Source of the DNA: Prochlorococcus sp. AG-347-E23
GTDB taxonomy: Bacteria; Cyanobacteriota; Cyanobacteriia; PCC-6307; Cyanobiaceae
Direction: 5' to 3'
Length of the DNA stretch: 38,538 nucleotides
Assembly: GCA_003281685.1 (NCBI GenBank)
Contig: QCBH01000015.1
Span: 1 to 38,538, forward strand
In this document: positions 1 through 8,737 of the stretch, in pieces
Numbering within the stretch: the stretch's first letter is position 1
How the letters are laid out: every line of letters starts with the position of its first letter
Translations under genes and position numbers: made by a program
The notes under the pieces: generated by a model
What the model was told of the DNA's origin: nothing
Databases searched by the model: none
What the model saw: only the letters and a program-made list of their open reading frames with translations

Positions 1-489
1 CTTGAGGTTAGTCAATTGTGGAGAGATACAGTTTTAAATATCACCTCAAAAGACAAAAATATCTTTCTAAGCAATATGTACGTTGATAATGCAGCAATGC
101 AATTAGTTAGAGATCCTAGTCAATTTGATGTGATTTTAACTAGCAATTTATTTGGTGATATTTTAAGCGATTTAGCCGCAATGTTAACTGGTTCTATTGG
201 TATGCTTCCATCTGCTTCTCTAAACAATAATGGCCCAGGAGTTTTTGAACCTGTTCATGGTTCGGCTCCTGATATAGCTGGTAAGAACATAGCAAATCCT
301 ATTGCGATGCTTTTATCCGCTTCCATGATGTTAAAAATTGGATTAAATGAAGAAAAAGCCGCAGAAAATTTAGAAACTGCTATTGATAAAGTTTTATCAA
401 ACGGATTTAGAACAGCCGATTTAGCTGATGGTTCTTCTGAAGTTTTATCTTGCAGTGAAATCGGTAATAAAATAATAGATGAAATTTAA
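1..489 (+). CDS. leuB: 3-isopropylmalate dehydrogenase, C-terminal part (5' end outside window)
   Basis: The reading frame is open from base 1, so the start lies upstream and 162 C-terminal residues are visible. LeuB oxidatively decarboxylates 3-isopropylmalate with NAD in leucine synthesis. The segment [18 protein letters not shown] is the isocitrate/isopropylmalate dehydrogenase family signature, whose Asp residues bind the divalent metal. It is followed by [18 protein letters not shown], which is typical of LeuB nucleotide and substrate binding. The protein ends normally at a TAA stop. An 86-base AT-rich spacer separates it from prk, and no clear terminator hairpin is seen there. The assignment to LeuB rather than isocitrate dehydrogenase rests on the short, LeuB-like C-terminus and the [10 protein letters not shown] wording. 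Confidence 0.95.
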   Translation, partial: LEVSQLWRDTVLNITSKDKNIFLSNMYVDNAAMQLVRDPSQFDVILTSNLFGDILSDLAAMLTGSIGMLPSASLNNNGPGVFEPVHGSAPDIAGKNIANPIAMLLSASMMLKIGLNEEKAAENLETAIDKVLSNGFRTADLADGSSEVLSCSEIGNKIIDEI

Positions 490-575
490 AAAATTAATAA
501 ATAAAAAAATATTTTTAAGCAAGACATAAAGTTGGCATATGACCTGTCAGAATCATTAAATATTGTTTTTAAAAA

Positions 576-1472
576 ATGTCAAAACGTCATCCAGTAGTTG
601 CTGTAACAGGATCTTCAGGAGCAGGAACAAGTACAGTAAAAAGAGCCTTTGAGCATATTTTTGCCAGAGAAGATATTGTTCCCGCCGTTGTAGAAGGTGA
701 TAGTTACCACAGATTTGAAAGAATGCCTATGAAAAAAGCGATGGCAGAGGCTCTTTCAAAAGGTGAAAATTTCTCTCATTTTGGTCCAGAGGCAAATCTT
801 TTTGACAAGCTACAACAACTTTTTAAAATCTATGGTGAAACTGGAGGAGGAAAGAAAAGATATTATCTACATAGTCTTGAAGAAGCAGAAGAACATAATA
901 CAAGACTTGGGACATCCTTAGAACCTGGGCAATTTACTCCATGGGAAGATATTCCTGAGGGAACAGACGTACTTTTTTATGAAGGTCTGCATGGCGGGGT
1001 AGAAGGTGATGGATACAATGTGGCATCTTATGCTGATTTACTTGTTGGTGTTGTTCCGATAACAAATTTAGAGTGGATTCAAAAGATCCATAGAGATAAC
1101 GCAGAAAGAGGTTACTCAGCGGAAACCATTGTGGATACTATATTGAGAAGAATGCCTGATTATATAAATCACATTTGCCCACAATTCAGCAAAACTGATA
1201 TTAATTTCCAAAGAATTCCCACAATTGACACTTCTAATCCCTTCATATGTAGGAATATCCCAACACCTGATGAGAGCTTTGTGATCATACATTTCAGAAA
1301 AGGGGCAAGAGAGAAATGGGGGATTGATTTTCAATACTTACTTGGAATGATTAACGATTCATTTATGTCAAGTCCAACAAGTATCGTTGTAAATGGAGGA
1401 AAAATGGGTTTCGCAATGGAACTGATTCTCACTCCAATAATTCATAAAATGATTGAGGAGAAAAATAAATAA
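576..1472 (+). CDS. prk: Phosphoribulokinase, class I (proteobacterial type)
   Basis: PRK phosphorylates ribulose 5-phosphate to ribulose 1,5-bisphosphate, the substrate of RuBisCO. The 298-residue protein starts SKRHPVVAVTGSSGAGTSTV, and GSSGAGTS (residues 12-19) is the P-loop form known from Rhodobacter-type class I PRK. Plant and most other cyanobacterial PRKs are about 330-350 residues and carry a cysteine in the loop (SGCGKS), the light/thioredoxin switch. Here the loop has no cysteine, and the only obvious cysteines (HICPQF, FICRN) lie in the C-terminal half. From the family, class I enzymes are octameric and controlled by metabolites rather than disulfides; whether that holds here is inference. 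The start is an ATG with no obvious Shine-Dalgarno sequence. An AT-rich 140-base spacer leads to accD. Confidence 0.93.
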   Translation: MSKRHPVVAVTGSSGAGTSTVKRAFEHIFAREDIVPAVVEGDSYHRFERMPMKKAMAEALSKGENFSHFGPEANLFDKLQQLFKIYGETGGGKKRYYLHSLEEAEEHNTRLGTSLEPGQFTPWEDIPEGTDVLFYEGLHGGVEGDGYNVASYADLLVGVVPITNLEWIQKIHRDNAERGYSAETIVDTILRRMPDYINHICPQFSKTDINFQRIPTIDTSNPFICRNIPTPDESFVIIHFRKGAREKWGIDFQYLLGMINDSFMSSPTSIVVNGGKMGFAMELILTPIIHKMIEEKNK

Positions 1473-1613
1473 TAATTAATTTCGATTATCAACTCCAAAT
1501 CATTATATTTTTTTACTTTAAGGAGTTTTTAATCTAAATGATCTCAAATTTTTATATATCTTTCTTGATAAAAGTACCTTATTTAGATTTAAATAGAAAA
1601 AACAGGTAACGTT

Positions 1614-2495
1614 GTGTCATTAATCGACTGGTTTGCCGCAAGGCGTAAAGATCAATTTGTTGGGAAAGTTTCGCAAGATACTGATGAGGGAGATGGTTTG
1701 TGGGTTAAATGTTCAGAATGTTCGCAAGTAGCCTATAGAAAAGACTTAGTTTCAAATTTTAATGTTTGTAGTAATTGTGGACACCACAATAGGATTAATA
1801 GCGATGAAAGGATAAATATAATTGCTGACAAAAATTCATTCGTAGAGTTTGATAGTTCACTAAGTCCTACAGATCCTTTAGGTTTTAAAGATAGAAGGTC
1901 ATATGCTGATCGAATTAAAGAAAGTCAAGCAGGTACAGGTTTAAGAGATGGAGTCGTAACAGGTATCTGTTCTGTAAATTCAATCCCCTTAGCATTAGCT
2001 GTCATGGATTTTAGATTTATGGGAGGATCCATGGGTTCAGTAGTTGGGGAAAAAATTACAAGGATAATTGAGAGAGCAACTTCAAAAAATTTTCCAATTC
2101 TTATTGTTTGCGCATCAGGAGGTGCAAGGATGCAAGAAGGTATGTTAAGTCTCATGCAAATGGCAAAAATATCTGGAGCACTAAAAAAACATAAAGAAAA
2201 AAATCTTCTTTATATGCCCTTATTAACTCATCCAACCACTGGGGGGGTAACAGCAAGCTTTGCAATGTTAGGTGATTTAATTTTGGCCGAACCTAAAGCT
2301 CTTATTGGATTTGCTGGAAGAAGGGTTATAGAACAAACATTAAGAGAAAAATTACCCGATAATTTTCAAACAGCTGAATATCTGCTAGAGCATGGTTTTG
2401 TTGATGTAATAGTCAAAAGGAAAGATCTCAAGGATACTCTGACTAAAATTTTAAAAATTCATGGTGTAAAAGAACCTGCAAAAGCAAATATATAA
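1614..2495 (+). CDS. accD: Acetyl-CoA carboxylase carboxyltransferase, beta subunit
   Basis: AccD with AccA transfers the carboxyl group from biotin to acetyl-CoA, making malonyl-CoA for fatty acid synthesis in the cytosol. The start is GTG, chosen because the protein then begins with the family's MSLIDWF and the upstream frame offers nothing better. AGGTAA about 7 bases before it is a weak ribosome-binding match. A four-cysteine zinc ribbon (C33, C36, C52, C55) is followed by the crotonase-fold carboxyltransferase domain, with [12 protein letters not shown] and [11 protein letters not shown] as oxyanion-hole segments. The 293-residue length is normal. The stop is one base before the next start, so the following exported protein is probably co-transcribed. 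Confidence 0.96.
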   Translation: MSLIDWFAARRKDQFVGKVSQDTDEGDGLWVKCSECSQVAYRKDLVSNFNVCSNCGHHNRINSDERINIIADKNSFVEFDSSLSPTDPLGFKDRRSYADRIKESQAGTGLRDGVVTGICSVNSIPLALAVMDFRFMGGSMGSVVGEKITRIIERATSKNFPILIVCASGGARMQEGMLSLMQMAKISGALKKHKEKNLLYMPLLTHPTTGGVTASFAMLGDLILAEPKALIGFAGRRVIEQTLREKLPDNFQTAEYLLEHGFVDVIVKRKDLKDTLTKILKIHGVKEPAKANI

Positions 2496-2496
2496 T

Positions 2497-2889
2497 ATGC
2501 GAATTATTTCAAATTTCTTTTATTTTTCTCTAAGCCTTTTATTATTAATTTTAAATTTTGCTCCATATTCTTATGGAATAGGAAATGTTGACTGGGTCCT
2601 ACTAAAAGAGAATAATGAAGGGAAAGAATGGATTGATAAAGGCAGTATTAAACCGCTTCCAAATGATGAAATAAGTGTCTTAACAAAGTTCTTTAAAAAT
2701 CCTACTAATTCTGATGATAATGGAGAGTTATCACTTTATGTAATGAAAATTAATTGCGTTGAAAAAAAGTTCAAAGATACCTCTATAAATGGAATACCTC
2801 AATTCAATTCAAAATGGCAAACTTCTAATAATGATGAACTAATAGATGTCGTTATTGAAAGTAGCTGTTCAGAGTTTATAAATGGATAA
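2497..2889 (+). CDS. Small exported protein, unknown function
   Basis: A 130-residue protein starting one base after the accD stop. Residues 1-27 form a hydrophobic signal peptide or membrane anchor (Phe/Leu/Ile-rich, ending near APYSYG), so the rest is predicted to be periplasmic or lumenal. The mature part has the pattern W-x-L...W-I-D-K-x-S-I...V-x-T-K-F-F...I-N-C. This resembles the small beta-rich domain of surface-adhesin E-like proteins, but the resemblance is weak and made by eye. Cysteines occur in INCVEKK and SSCSEF and could pair. It ends two bases before the next gene, so accD, this gene and the oxidoreductase look like one transcript. The function is not known. Confidence 0.75.
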   Translation: MRIISNFFYFSLSLLLLILNFAPYSYGIGNVDWVLLKENNEGKEWIDKGSIKPLPNDEISVLTKFFKNPTNSDDNGELSLYVMKINCVEKKFKDTSINGIPQFNSKWQTSNNDELIDVVIESSCSEFING

Positions 2890-2891
2890 CA

Positions 2892-3989
2892 ATGAATTCT
2901 AAAAATAAAAAATTAAAAATAGCAATCGCTGGACTAGGGTTTGGTAAAAAAGTTCATTTAGAAGCATTAAAAGAGTCTGATCACTTAAGTCCTGTAGCTA
3001 TTTATCATTATGAAAAAAAGTATAAATCAATTCTAGAAAAAGAAACTGGATTAGAGTTTTTTCATAATTGGGAAGACTTAGTTAAATCTCAAGAAATTGA
3101 TGGAATTATTATTGCTACCCCTCCTGAATCAAGATTTAAATTAGCAAAACAAGCTCTTGAGAATAATAAAAACTTGCTATTAGAAAAACCGGTTTCAATA
3201 TCGTCCTCTGAAATAGAAGAGCTACAGAGAATATCTTTGATTAATAACTTAAGCGTATGTATTGATTTCGAATATAGAGCAGTACCCCTTTTTCTTCAAA
3301 CAAAAAAACTTATTGATGAAAATGTTTTAGGAGAAATATATTTAGTCAAATTAGATTGGTTAATGGGTAGCAGATCCGACCCTAAAAGAGCTTGGAATTG
3401 GTATTCTTTGGAAGAAAAAGGTGGAGGAGTTATTGGCGCCTTAGGTACTCATGCATTCGACATGTTGAATTGGTTTTTTGGAGAATCAATAAATGTATCT
3501 GGCAAGTTAGCAACATCAATCAAAAAAAGACCTTTAGCTGATTCATCTGATTTTAATGAAGTTACTAGCGAGGATGTTTGTCTGGCCAATATAGAAATAT
3601 CAAACTATAGCTCCAATCTTATTCCATGTCAGGTATCTCTATCATCGATTTCTAAAAATGGTAGAGGTTTTAGTTTAGAAATATATGGAAGCGAAGGTTC
3701 ACTTGTTCTTAAAAGCGAGAACCAAAAGGATTACGTCCATGGTTTTAATTTGAAATATTCAAACAATGAAAATAAAATACAAAATCTAACTGCAGATCCA
3801 AGATTTAATTTTGAAAAAACATGGACTGATGGAAGAATAGCTCCAGTTTTAAGAATTCAAAATTTATGGGCTGAGAGTATTTTTAATCAAACACCTATCA
3901 TTCCAGGATTATGTGAGGGAATTGCGAGTCATAAAGTTTGCGAAGCCATAAGAGAATCTTCGAAAAGCGGATTAAGAATCAAAATTTAA
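2892..3989 (+). CDS. Gfo/Idh/MocA-family NAD(P)-dependent oxidoreductase
   Basis: A 365-residue cytosolic dehydrogenase. A Rossmann nucleotide-binding motif (IAIAGLGFGKK, residues 10-20) opens the N-terminal domain, and the family's EKP motif is at residues 98-100 (LLLEKPVS). The EKP lysine normally takes part in catalysis on a sugar or polyol. The C-terminal part has GGGVIGALGTHAFDMLNWFFG, where the family's catalytic His lies in the GTHAFD-type motif. The substrate cannot be read from the sequence; relatives act on inositol, UDP-sugars, biliverdin or dehydroshikimate-like compounds. It follows the small exported protein by two bases. A downstream 9-bp AT-rich inverted repeat (4035-4043 with 4065-4073) is too weak to call a terminator. 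Confidence 0.87.
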   Translation: MNSKNKKLKIAIAGLGFGKKVHLEALKESDHLSPVAIYHYEKKYKSILEKETGLEFFHNWEDLVKSQEIDGIIIATPPESRFKLAKQALENNKNLLLEKPVSISSSEIEELQRISLINNLSVCIDFEYRAVPLFLQTKKLIDENVLGEIYLVKLDWLMGSRSDPKRAWNWYSLEEKGGGVIGALGTHAFDMLNWFFGESINVSGKLATSIKKRPLADSSDFNEVTSEDVCLANIEISNYSSNLIPCQVSLSSISKNGRGFSLEIYGSEGSLVLKSENQKDYVHGFNLKYSNNENKIQNLTADPRFNFEKTWTDGRIAPVLRIQNLWAESIFNQTPIIPGLCEGIASHKVCEAIRESSKSGLRIKI

Positions 3990-4092
3990 AGCTATACATC
4001 TATAAGTAGCAATTATCACCCGATAAAGTATTGGATTGATTTTATTTTTTTTTCATATTCTGGAAAAATCAATTGAACTGAATTATTAAAGA

Positions 4093-5160
4093 ATGGCTTT
4101 AAATTATTACAAAAATGAGCTTAAAGAGAATGCTCAATTACTAGCTTCTAAAGGGAAAGGGATATTAGCGGTAGATGAATCAACTAAAACAGTAGGTAAA
4201 AGACTCGCTGGAATTGGCGTTGAGAATACTGAAGACAATAGGAAGGCATATAGAGGAATGCTTTTTACTACAGAAGGTCTTGGGAAGTATATAAGTGGTG
4301 CAATCCTCTTCGAAGAAACTCTTTATCAGAATCACCAAGATGGTGAGTCAATGGTTAAGAAACTAAATGATTTAGGTATTATTCCAGGTATAAAGGTCGA
4401 TAAAGGTCTAAATCCACTTCCTGGAGGAGGAGATGTAGAAACTTTTTGCTCTGGCCTAGATGGGTTAGTTGAAAGAGCAGCAAAATATTATGAGCAAGGT
4501 GCAAGATTTGCAAAGTGGAGAGCAGTTCTGCAAATTACAAATGATGGTTGTCCTTCAAAATTATCAATTCAAGAGAATGTCTGGGGATTAGCAAGGTATG
4601 CAAGATCCGTTCAAGAATCTGGTTTGGTACCAATTATTGAACCTGAAATCTTAATGGACGGCGATCATACTATTGAAAAAACTGCTGAAGTCCAAGAAGA
4701 GGTAATAAAACAGGTTTATATTGCCTGTCAAGCAAATGGAGTTTTTCTAGAGGGAACTTTATTAAAACCTTCTATGACTGTTAATGGAGCAGATTGTCCA
4801 AAAAAGGCTGATCCTATGAAAGTTGCTGAAATGACAATAAGAACTATGGAAAGGTGCGTTCCTGCATCTGTTCCTGGAATAGTTTTCTTATCAGGAGGGT
4901 TAAGTGAAGAAGCTGCATCTATCTATTTAAATAATATGAACACTCTTTACAGGAAAGCTTTATGGAATGTTTCATTCTCCTATGGAAGAGCATTACAGCA
5001 CTCATGCTTAAAGGCCTGGAAAGGAATCGACGTTGAAGGGGGGCAAAAAGCATTAATAGCTAGAGCCCAGGCAAACTCTGAAGCTTCAAGAGGTGCCTAT
5101 GTAGCAGGATCTCAACCTTCATCTGATGAGCAATTGTTTGTGGCAGGCTACACTTACTAA
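4093..5160 (+). CDS. Fructose-bisphosphate aldolase, class I
   Basis: Schiff-base aldolase cleaving or forming fructose 1,6-bisphosphate, and able to serve sedoheptulose 1,7-bisphosphate in the Calvin cycle. Active-site residues of the class are visible: Asp28 in ILAVDEST, Lys101 in GIKVDKG, Lys141 in FAKWRAVL, Glu183/Glu185 in IIEPEIL, and the Schiff-base Lys225 in EGTLLKPS. The protein ends AGYTY, keeping the C-terminal tyrosine important in eukaryotic class I aldolases. That ending is like plastid aldolases of plants and algae. Its 355 residues match those enzymes and not the short archaeal type. The class II aldolase follows 148 bases downstream. The overall likeness to plastid enzymes suggests transfer from a eukaryotic alga, which is inference here. 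Confidence 0.95.
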   Translation: MALNYYKNELKENAQLLASKGKGILAVDESTKTVGKRLAGIGVENTEDNRKAYRGMLFTTEGLGKYISGAILFEETLYQNHQDGESMVKKLNDLGIIPGIKVDKGLNPLPGGGDVETFCSGLDGLVERAAKYYEQGARFAKWRAVLQITNDGCPSKLSIQENVWGLARYARSVQESGLVPIIEPEILMDGDHTIEKTAEVQEEVIKQVYIACQANGVFLEGTLLKPSMTVNGADCPKKADPMKVAEMTIRTMERCVPASVPGIVFLSGGLSEEAASIYLNNMNTLYRKALWNVSFSYGRALQHSCLKAWKGIDVEGGQKALIARAQANSEASRGAYVAGSQPSSDEQLFVAGYTY

Positions 5161-5254
5161 CTAAAAAAATCCTAAAAATATACTCGGAGTCATAAAATTA
5201 GTTTCTTTAATTTAGTATTTTGTATATCTAATGACGTGACATTTGATACCTCTT

Positions 5255-5260
5255 TATACT
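5255..5260 (+). promoter_or_regulatory. Possible -10 element for the class II aldolase gene
   Basis: TATACT lies about 50 bases before the class II aldolase start, in the 148-base spacer after the class I gene. No good -35 hexamer is present at 16-18 bases, although picocyanobacterial promoters often show only a -10. AT-rich DNA gives such matches by chance, so this is a weak call. Confidence 0.3.
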
Positions 5261-5308
5261 AAACTCTCGGAAACATATGCTTTATATAGCATTTAACTTA
5301 TTTTAATT

Positions 5309-6382
5309 ATGGCCCTCGTTCCACTAAGACTACTTTTAGATCACGCTGCTGAGAATGGTTACGGTATTCCAGCTTTCAATGTTAATAACCTTGAGCAAGT
5401 TCAAGCAATTATGGAAGCAGCATATGAAACTGATAGTCCTGTAATCCTCCAAGCTTCAAGAGGGGCAAGAAATTATGCAGGAGAAATTTTCCTACGCCAT
5501 CTAATCCTTGCTGCTACAGAAACATATCCTAATATTCCAGTGGTAATGCACCAAGACCATGGTAATGAGCCATCAACATGTTATTCAGCAGCAATAAATG
5601 GTTTCACATCAGTAATGATGGATGGTTCTCTAGAGGCTGATGCAAAGACACCCGCTAGTTACGAATATAATGTTGCAGTTACTAAAAAAGTAGTAGATTT
5701 TGCTCATTCAGTTGGAGTTAGTGTTGAAGGAGAATTAGGTTGCTTAGGTTCATTAGAAACAGGAAAAGGTGAAGCAGAAGATGGTCATGGATTTGAAGGT
5801 GAACTTTCTACAGATATGCTTTTGACTGATCCTGAAGAAGCTGCAGATTTTGTTGCTAAAACAAAAGTTGATGCATTAGCAATTGCTATAGGAACAAGTC
5901 ATGGTGCATATAAATTTACAAGGAAGCCAACAGGAGAAGTTCTTGCAATAAGCAGAATTGCAGAAATCCATAAAGCACTACCAAATACACATCTTGTAAT
6001 GCATGGATCTAGTTCAGTGCCTCAGGAATGGTTGGATATCATTAACAAATATGGTGGTGAGATTCCTCAAACATATGGTGTTCCTGTTGAAGAGATTCAA
6101 GAAGGAATAAGAAATGGAGTTAGGAAAGTCAACATTGATACCGATAACAGACTTGCTTTCACTGCCGCGGTTAGAGAGGCAGCATTTGCTGACAAGGCAA
6201 ATTTTGACCCAAGACATTTCAACAAACCTGCTAGAAAATACATGAAGCAAGTTTGTCTTGACAGATACAAGCAGTTCTGGTGCGAAGGTCAAGCAAGTAA
6301 GATCAAACAAAACAGCACTAATTATTTTGCTGATCTTTACGCTAAAGGTGATTTAGATCCCAAAGTAAAAGCTACTGTTTAA
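5309..6382 (+). CDS. fbaA: Fructose-/sedoheptulose-bisphosphate aldolase, class II (zinc-dependent)
   Basis: Metal-dependent aldolase, unrelated in mechanism to its neighbour, acting in the Calvin cycle and in glycolysis/gluconeogenesis. HQDHG (residues 81-85) gives the catalytic Asp83 and zinc ligand His84. GELG near 141-144 supplies a metal-site Glu, [10 protein letters not shown] carries a further zinc His, and HGSSSVP is another class signature. Its 357 residues match the cyanobacterial CbbA/FbaA type (class IIB). The start [13 protein letters not shown] is the usual one for the family. It is followed by the strongest terminator in the window, shared with purQ on the other strand. Confidence 0.96.
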   Translation: MALVPLRLLLDHAAENGYGIPAFNVNNLEQVQAIMEAAYETDSPVILQASRGARNYAGEIFLRHLILAATETYPNIPVVMHQDHGNEPSTCYSAAINGFTSVMMDGSLEADAKTPASYEYNVAVTKKVVDFAHSVGVSVEGELGCLGSLETGKGEAEDGHGFEGELSTDMLLTDPEEAADFVAKTKVDALAIAIGTSHGAYKFTRKPTGEVLAISRIAEIHKALPNTHLVMHGSSSVPQEWLDIINKYGGEIPQTYGVPVEEIQEGIRNGVRKVNIDTDNRLAFTAAVREAAFADKANFDPRHFNKPARKYMKQVCLDRYKQFWCEGQASKIKQNSTNYFADLYAKGDLDPKVKATV

Positions 6383-6400
6383 TTAATAACGGAATCAAAC

Positions 6401-6434
6401 AAAAAAGACCTCCAAAATTGGGGGTCTTTTTTTT
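6401..6434. terminator. Bidirectional intrinsic terminator between class II aldolase and purQ
   Basis: AAAAAAGACCTCC pairs with GGGGGTCTTTTTT around a loop of about five bases, with one G-U wobble. It has a GC core and is flanked by an A-run on one side and a T-run on the other, so it can end transcripts in both directions. It sits between two convergent genes and touches the purQ stop at 6433. Confidence 0.87.
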
Positions 6435-7098
6435 ATTTCAATATTAATGATTTTAATGTAAAGAGACCATCAGTCCCACCAATTGTCTCGTCACATGCTC
6501 GTTCTGGATGAGGCATTAAACCTAGAACATTTCCCTTTTCATTAGTTATGCCTGCGATATCAAATGATGATCCATTAGGATTATTTTTATATCTCAAAGA
6601 GATCAATTCATTATCTACAAGTTTTTTTAAAGTATCAGAATCACAATGATATCTTCCTTCCCCATGCGCTATTGGCAACTTAATAGTATGTTTTTCATCA
6701 CCATTATTAAACCAACCTCCTTTTGAAGAAACAATATCCAGTTCAACGTCATCACAGATAAAATTAAGATTTTTATTTGCAACAAGAGCACCAGGCAAAA
6801 ACCCTGATTCTGTCAATATTTGAAACCCATTACAGATTCCTAAAACTCTTTTCCCGCTTTTAACAAACTCATCTAAGGCATTTATTATTGGAGAGAATCT
6901 CGCAATTGCTCCGCATCTTAGATAATCACCATAGCTAAATCCTCCAGGTAAAACTATTGCATCTACATCACTTAAATCTGAAGACTCATGCCACAAGTAT
7001 TTTGTTCTTATGTCCAGGCAACCTTCTAATGCCCATGAAACATCACGATCACAATTGGATCCAGGAAAGACAACAACTCCTACAGTAAAACTATCCAT
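6433..7098 (-). CDS. purQ: Phosphoribosylformylglycinamidine synthase subunit PurQ (glutaminase)
   Basis: PurQ hydrolyses glutamine to supply ammonia to PurL in the fourth step of purine synthesis. It acts in the cytosol as part of the PurLQS complex. The class I glutamine amidotransferase fold is evident: [12 protein letters not shown] at the N-terminus, the oxyanion strand [12 protein letters not shown], the nucleophile Cys89 in GICNGFQ, and the His of the MPHPERA segment near the C-terminus. At 221 residues it is the small stand-alone subunit and not the fused large PurL. Its ATG lies one base after the purS stop, so the two genes are translationally close. Confidence 0.96.
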   Translation of the reverse strand: MDSFTVGVVVFPGSNCDRDVSWALEGCLDIRTKYLWHESSDLSDVDAIVLPGGFSYGDYLRCGAIARFSPIINALDEFVKSGKRVLGICNGFQILTESGFLPGALVANKNLNFICDDVELDIVSSKGGWFNNGDEKHTIKLPIAHGEGRYHCDSDTLKKLVDNELISLRYKNNPNGSSFDIAGITNEKGNVLGLMPHPERACDETIGGTDGLFTLKSLILK

Positions 7099-7099
7099 C

Positions 7100-7354
7100 T
7101 TATAATTTTTCTAGTAAATACTCATAATCTTCAATAACAGTATTTGCGAATAACCTATCACACAATAAATCAATTTTTTCTCTTACTTCGTTTTCACCAT
7201 TACCTTCTATTTTCACCTCAATCATTTTTCCTATACGTAATGATTTTATTCCCTCGGCTCCAAGTTTTATAGAAGCAGATTTAGTAGCTTCCCCTGCTGG
7301 ATCTAATACTGAGGGTCTTAGTCTTACAAAAACTTTTACAGCAAATTGGTCCAA
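7100..7354 (-). CDS. purS: Phosphoribosylformylglycinamidine synthase subunit PurS
   Basis: An 84-residue structural subunit that bridges PurQ and PurL so ammonia can be channelled. The pattern [18 protein letters not shown], then [17 protein letters not shown], is diagnostic of PurS. It sits directly upstream of purQ with a one-base gap. A 98-base AT-rich spacer, including the palindrome ACCTTAAGGT (7432-7441), lies between it and the small zinc-ribbon gene upstream. No certain promoter was found there. Confidence 0.95.
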   Translation of the reverse strand: MDQFAVKVFVRLRPSVLDPAGEATKSASIKLGAEGIKSLRIGKMIEVKIEGNGENEVREKIDLLCDRLFANTVIEDYEYLLEKL

Positions 7355-7452
7355 TTAAAAATTAATTTCTACTAGAAGATTAGTTTAAATTTTAATAAAA
7401 GGTACTATTGATTAATAAACAAATATTTTTTACCTTAAGGTTTTCTGAGTAA

Positions 7453-7617
7453 TTAAATGTTTATATAGCCTCTACCAAAACAAACTAAACAAGTTCTTCT
7501 TGAATTTTCATGTGTTTTAAAATTTCCTGCCCCTCCACATTTTGAACATTTTATTTTATCAATTGAAGTAACTTTGTCAGAGATTATTTGTTTTAAAGCA
7601 ATTTTTGGATTTTCCAT
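7453..7617 (-). CDS. Small DnaJ-type zinc-ribbon protein (54 residues)
   Basis: A short gene read directly from the sequence, ATG at 7617 to TAA at 7453. The protein begins MENPKIALKQIISDK and has CSKCGGAGNF, a basic spacer with RR, then CLVCFGRGYINI. Two C-x2-C-x-G-x-G-like knuckles 19 residues apart match one zinc centre of the DnaJ cysteine-rich domain, without any J-domain or peptide-binding domain. Similar stand-alone DnaJ-type zinc proteins occur in cyanobacteria and chloroplasts, for example the RuBisCO chaperone BSD2, though that protein is larger. It starts 46 bases after the COG0523 GTPase stop on the same strand, so co-transcription is plausible. The role is unknown; a redox or chaperone accessory is inference. 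Confidence 0.8.
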   Translation of the reverse strand: MENPKIALKQIISDKVTSIDKIKCSKCGGAGNFKTHENSRRTCLVCFGRGYINI

Positions 7618-7663
7618 CTTGGATTATCTTCTGTAGTAAGTATCTCGGTAGGTAACTATAAAG

Positions 7664-8728
7664 TCAAAATGGTATTTTTGGGCCACTTAAAATCTTAAAT
7701 TTCTCTTTAATTTTTCTATCGAACGTTTTTATAGATTTTTCATCAAAGGAAATTATTACTAATTCAAGCCCAGCATTATCATTTGGTCTCCAACAATTGT
7801 TTGGAGCTTCTTCAAACCAAGTATTAATTTTCTTTCCAACAATTTGTATTTGTAAAGGCAATGATTTGTTTGGTATCCAAATACGTCCTTTAATTCGAAG
7901 AATGTTTAATTCATCCAAGATGTTTGACATCTCCTTTTCAAAGTCATTTTTTTCAAGGAAATAATTTAATTTAAATGAATCTGATATAAGCTCAACATGA
8001 TTATGGTCATGTTCTTCCGTTAAAAATTCTTTATAAGTCTCTTTTTTAAAATTAATGTCAAATAGATAATTTAAATCAATTTTGCCATTCTTTGATTTAA
8101 GGACTGGTGTAGATGAGTTTAAACTTCCTTGAATTTTATTTTTTACAACGTCAAACTGATCATTATTTAAGATATCTGATCTAGAGACTAAAACGATATC
8201 AGAAACTTCTAGTTGCTCCTCAAAAAGTTCATCTATTGTGGCGTTGTGATCAATTTTATCTGTTTCATTATATTGTTTTGTTATTTTATTTAAATCATTA
8301 ATTGGTGAACCATTAAGCATTGATTCTCCATTAACGATACCAACAACAACATCAAGATAGATGGAAGACCTAATCTCAGGCCAGTTAAGTGCTTGAATTA
8401 AGGGAATTGGTAGTGCCAAGCCACTTGTTTCGATAATTATTGATTCGATAGGAGGATTAAATTCTAGGAGAGCTTTTATTGATGGGACAAAATCATCTTG
8501 AACAGTACAACATAAACATCCATTATTTAATTCGATTACGCATTCTTCTTCAGTTTCATCACATCTATCGCAACTTTTAATTAAATCACCATCAATTCCA
8601 ACATCACCAAATTCATTTATTATTAAACCGAATTTTTTATTACTCTCCTCTAACAAATTTCTGAGAAAAGTTGTTTTACCTGAACCAAGAAACCCGGAAA
8701 CAATTATTACTGGTATTTTTTTTTTCAT
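7664..8728 (-). CDS. COG0523 (CobW/ZnuR-like) G3E-family metal GTPase
   Basis: A G3E-family GTPase thought to insert or deliver metal (zinc, cobalt or iron) to client proteins. The P-loop is GFLGSGKTT (residues 12-20). The metal-binding C-x-C-C motif is at 71-74 (GCLCC), with extra cysteines at 53, 56 and 63. TSGLALP follows the Walker B strand, and the guanine-specificity motif reads SRSD instead of NKxD, as in many COG0523 members. A His-rich segment (EEHDHNH, near 240-247) may add a metal site. At 354 residues it carries the usual C-terminal CobW_C domain. It lies 9 bases after the pentapeptide gene. The sequence does not decide between a cobalamin role and zinc homeostasis. Confidence 0.9.
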   Translation of the reverse strand: MKKKIPVIIVSGFLGSGKTTFLRNLLEESNKKFGLIINEFGDVGIDGDLIKSCDRCDETEEECVIELNNGCLCCTVQDDFVPSIKALLEFNPPIESIIIETSGLALPIPLIQALNWPEIRSSIYLDVVVGIVNGESMLNGSPINDLNKITKQYNETDKIDHNATIDELFEEQLEVSDIVLVSRSDILNNDQFDVVKNKIQGSLNSSTPVLKSKNGKIDLNYLFDINFKKETYKEFLTEEHDHNHVELISDSFKLNYFLEKNDFEKEMSNILDELNILRIKGRIWIPNKSLPLQIQIVGKKINTWFEEAPNNCWRPNDNAGLELVIISFDEKSIKTFDRKIKEKFKILSGPKIPF

Positions 8729-8737
8729 CCTTAATTA

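Noticed and set aside
1531..1589. 9-bp inverted repeat (AATCTAAAT/ATTTAGATT) with a 41-base loop before accD
   Set aside because: At this AT content a 9-bp AT-rich match somewhere among the spacers is expected by chance, and the loop is long.
4035..4073. 9-bp inverted repeat ATTGATTTT/AAAATCAAT before the class I aldolase
   Set aside because: The arms are almost pure AT, the loop is 21 bases and no T-run is correctly placed, so it is not a convincing terminator or operator.
6014..6310. 98-residue minus-strand frame inside the class II aldolase gene
   Set aside because: It is a shadow of a strongly conserved gene with no motif of its own.
7432..7441. Palindrome ACCTTAAGGT in the spacer before purS as an operator
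   Set aside because: A single 10-base palindrome with no second copy or promoter element nearby is not enough evidence.
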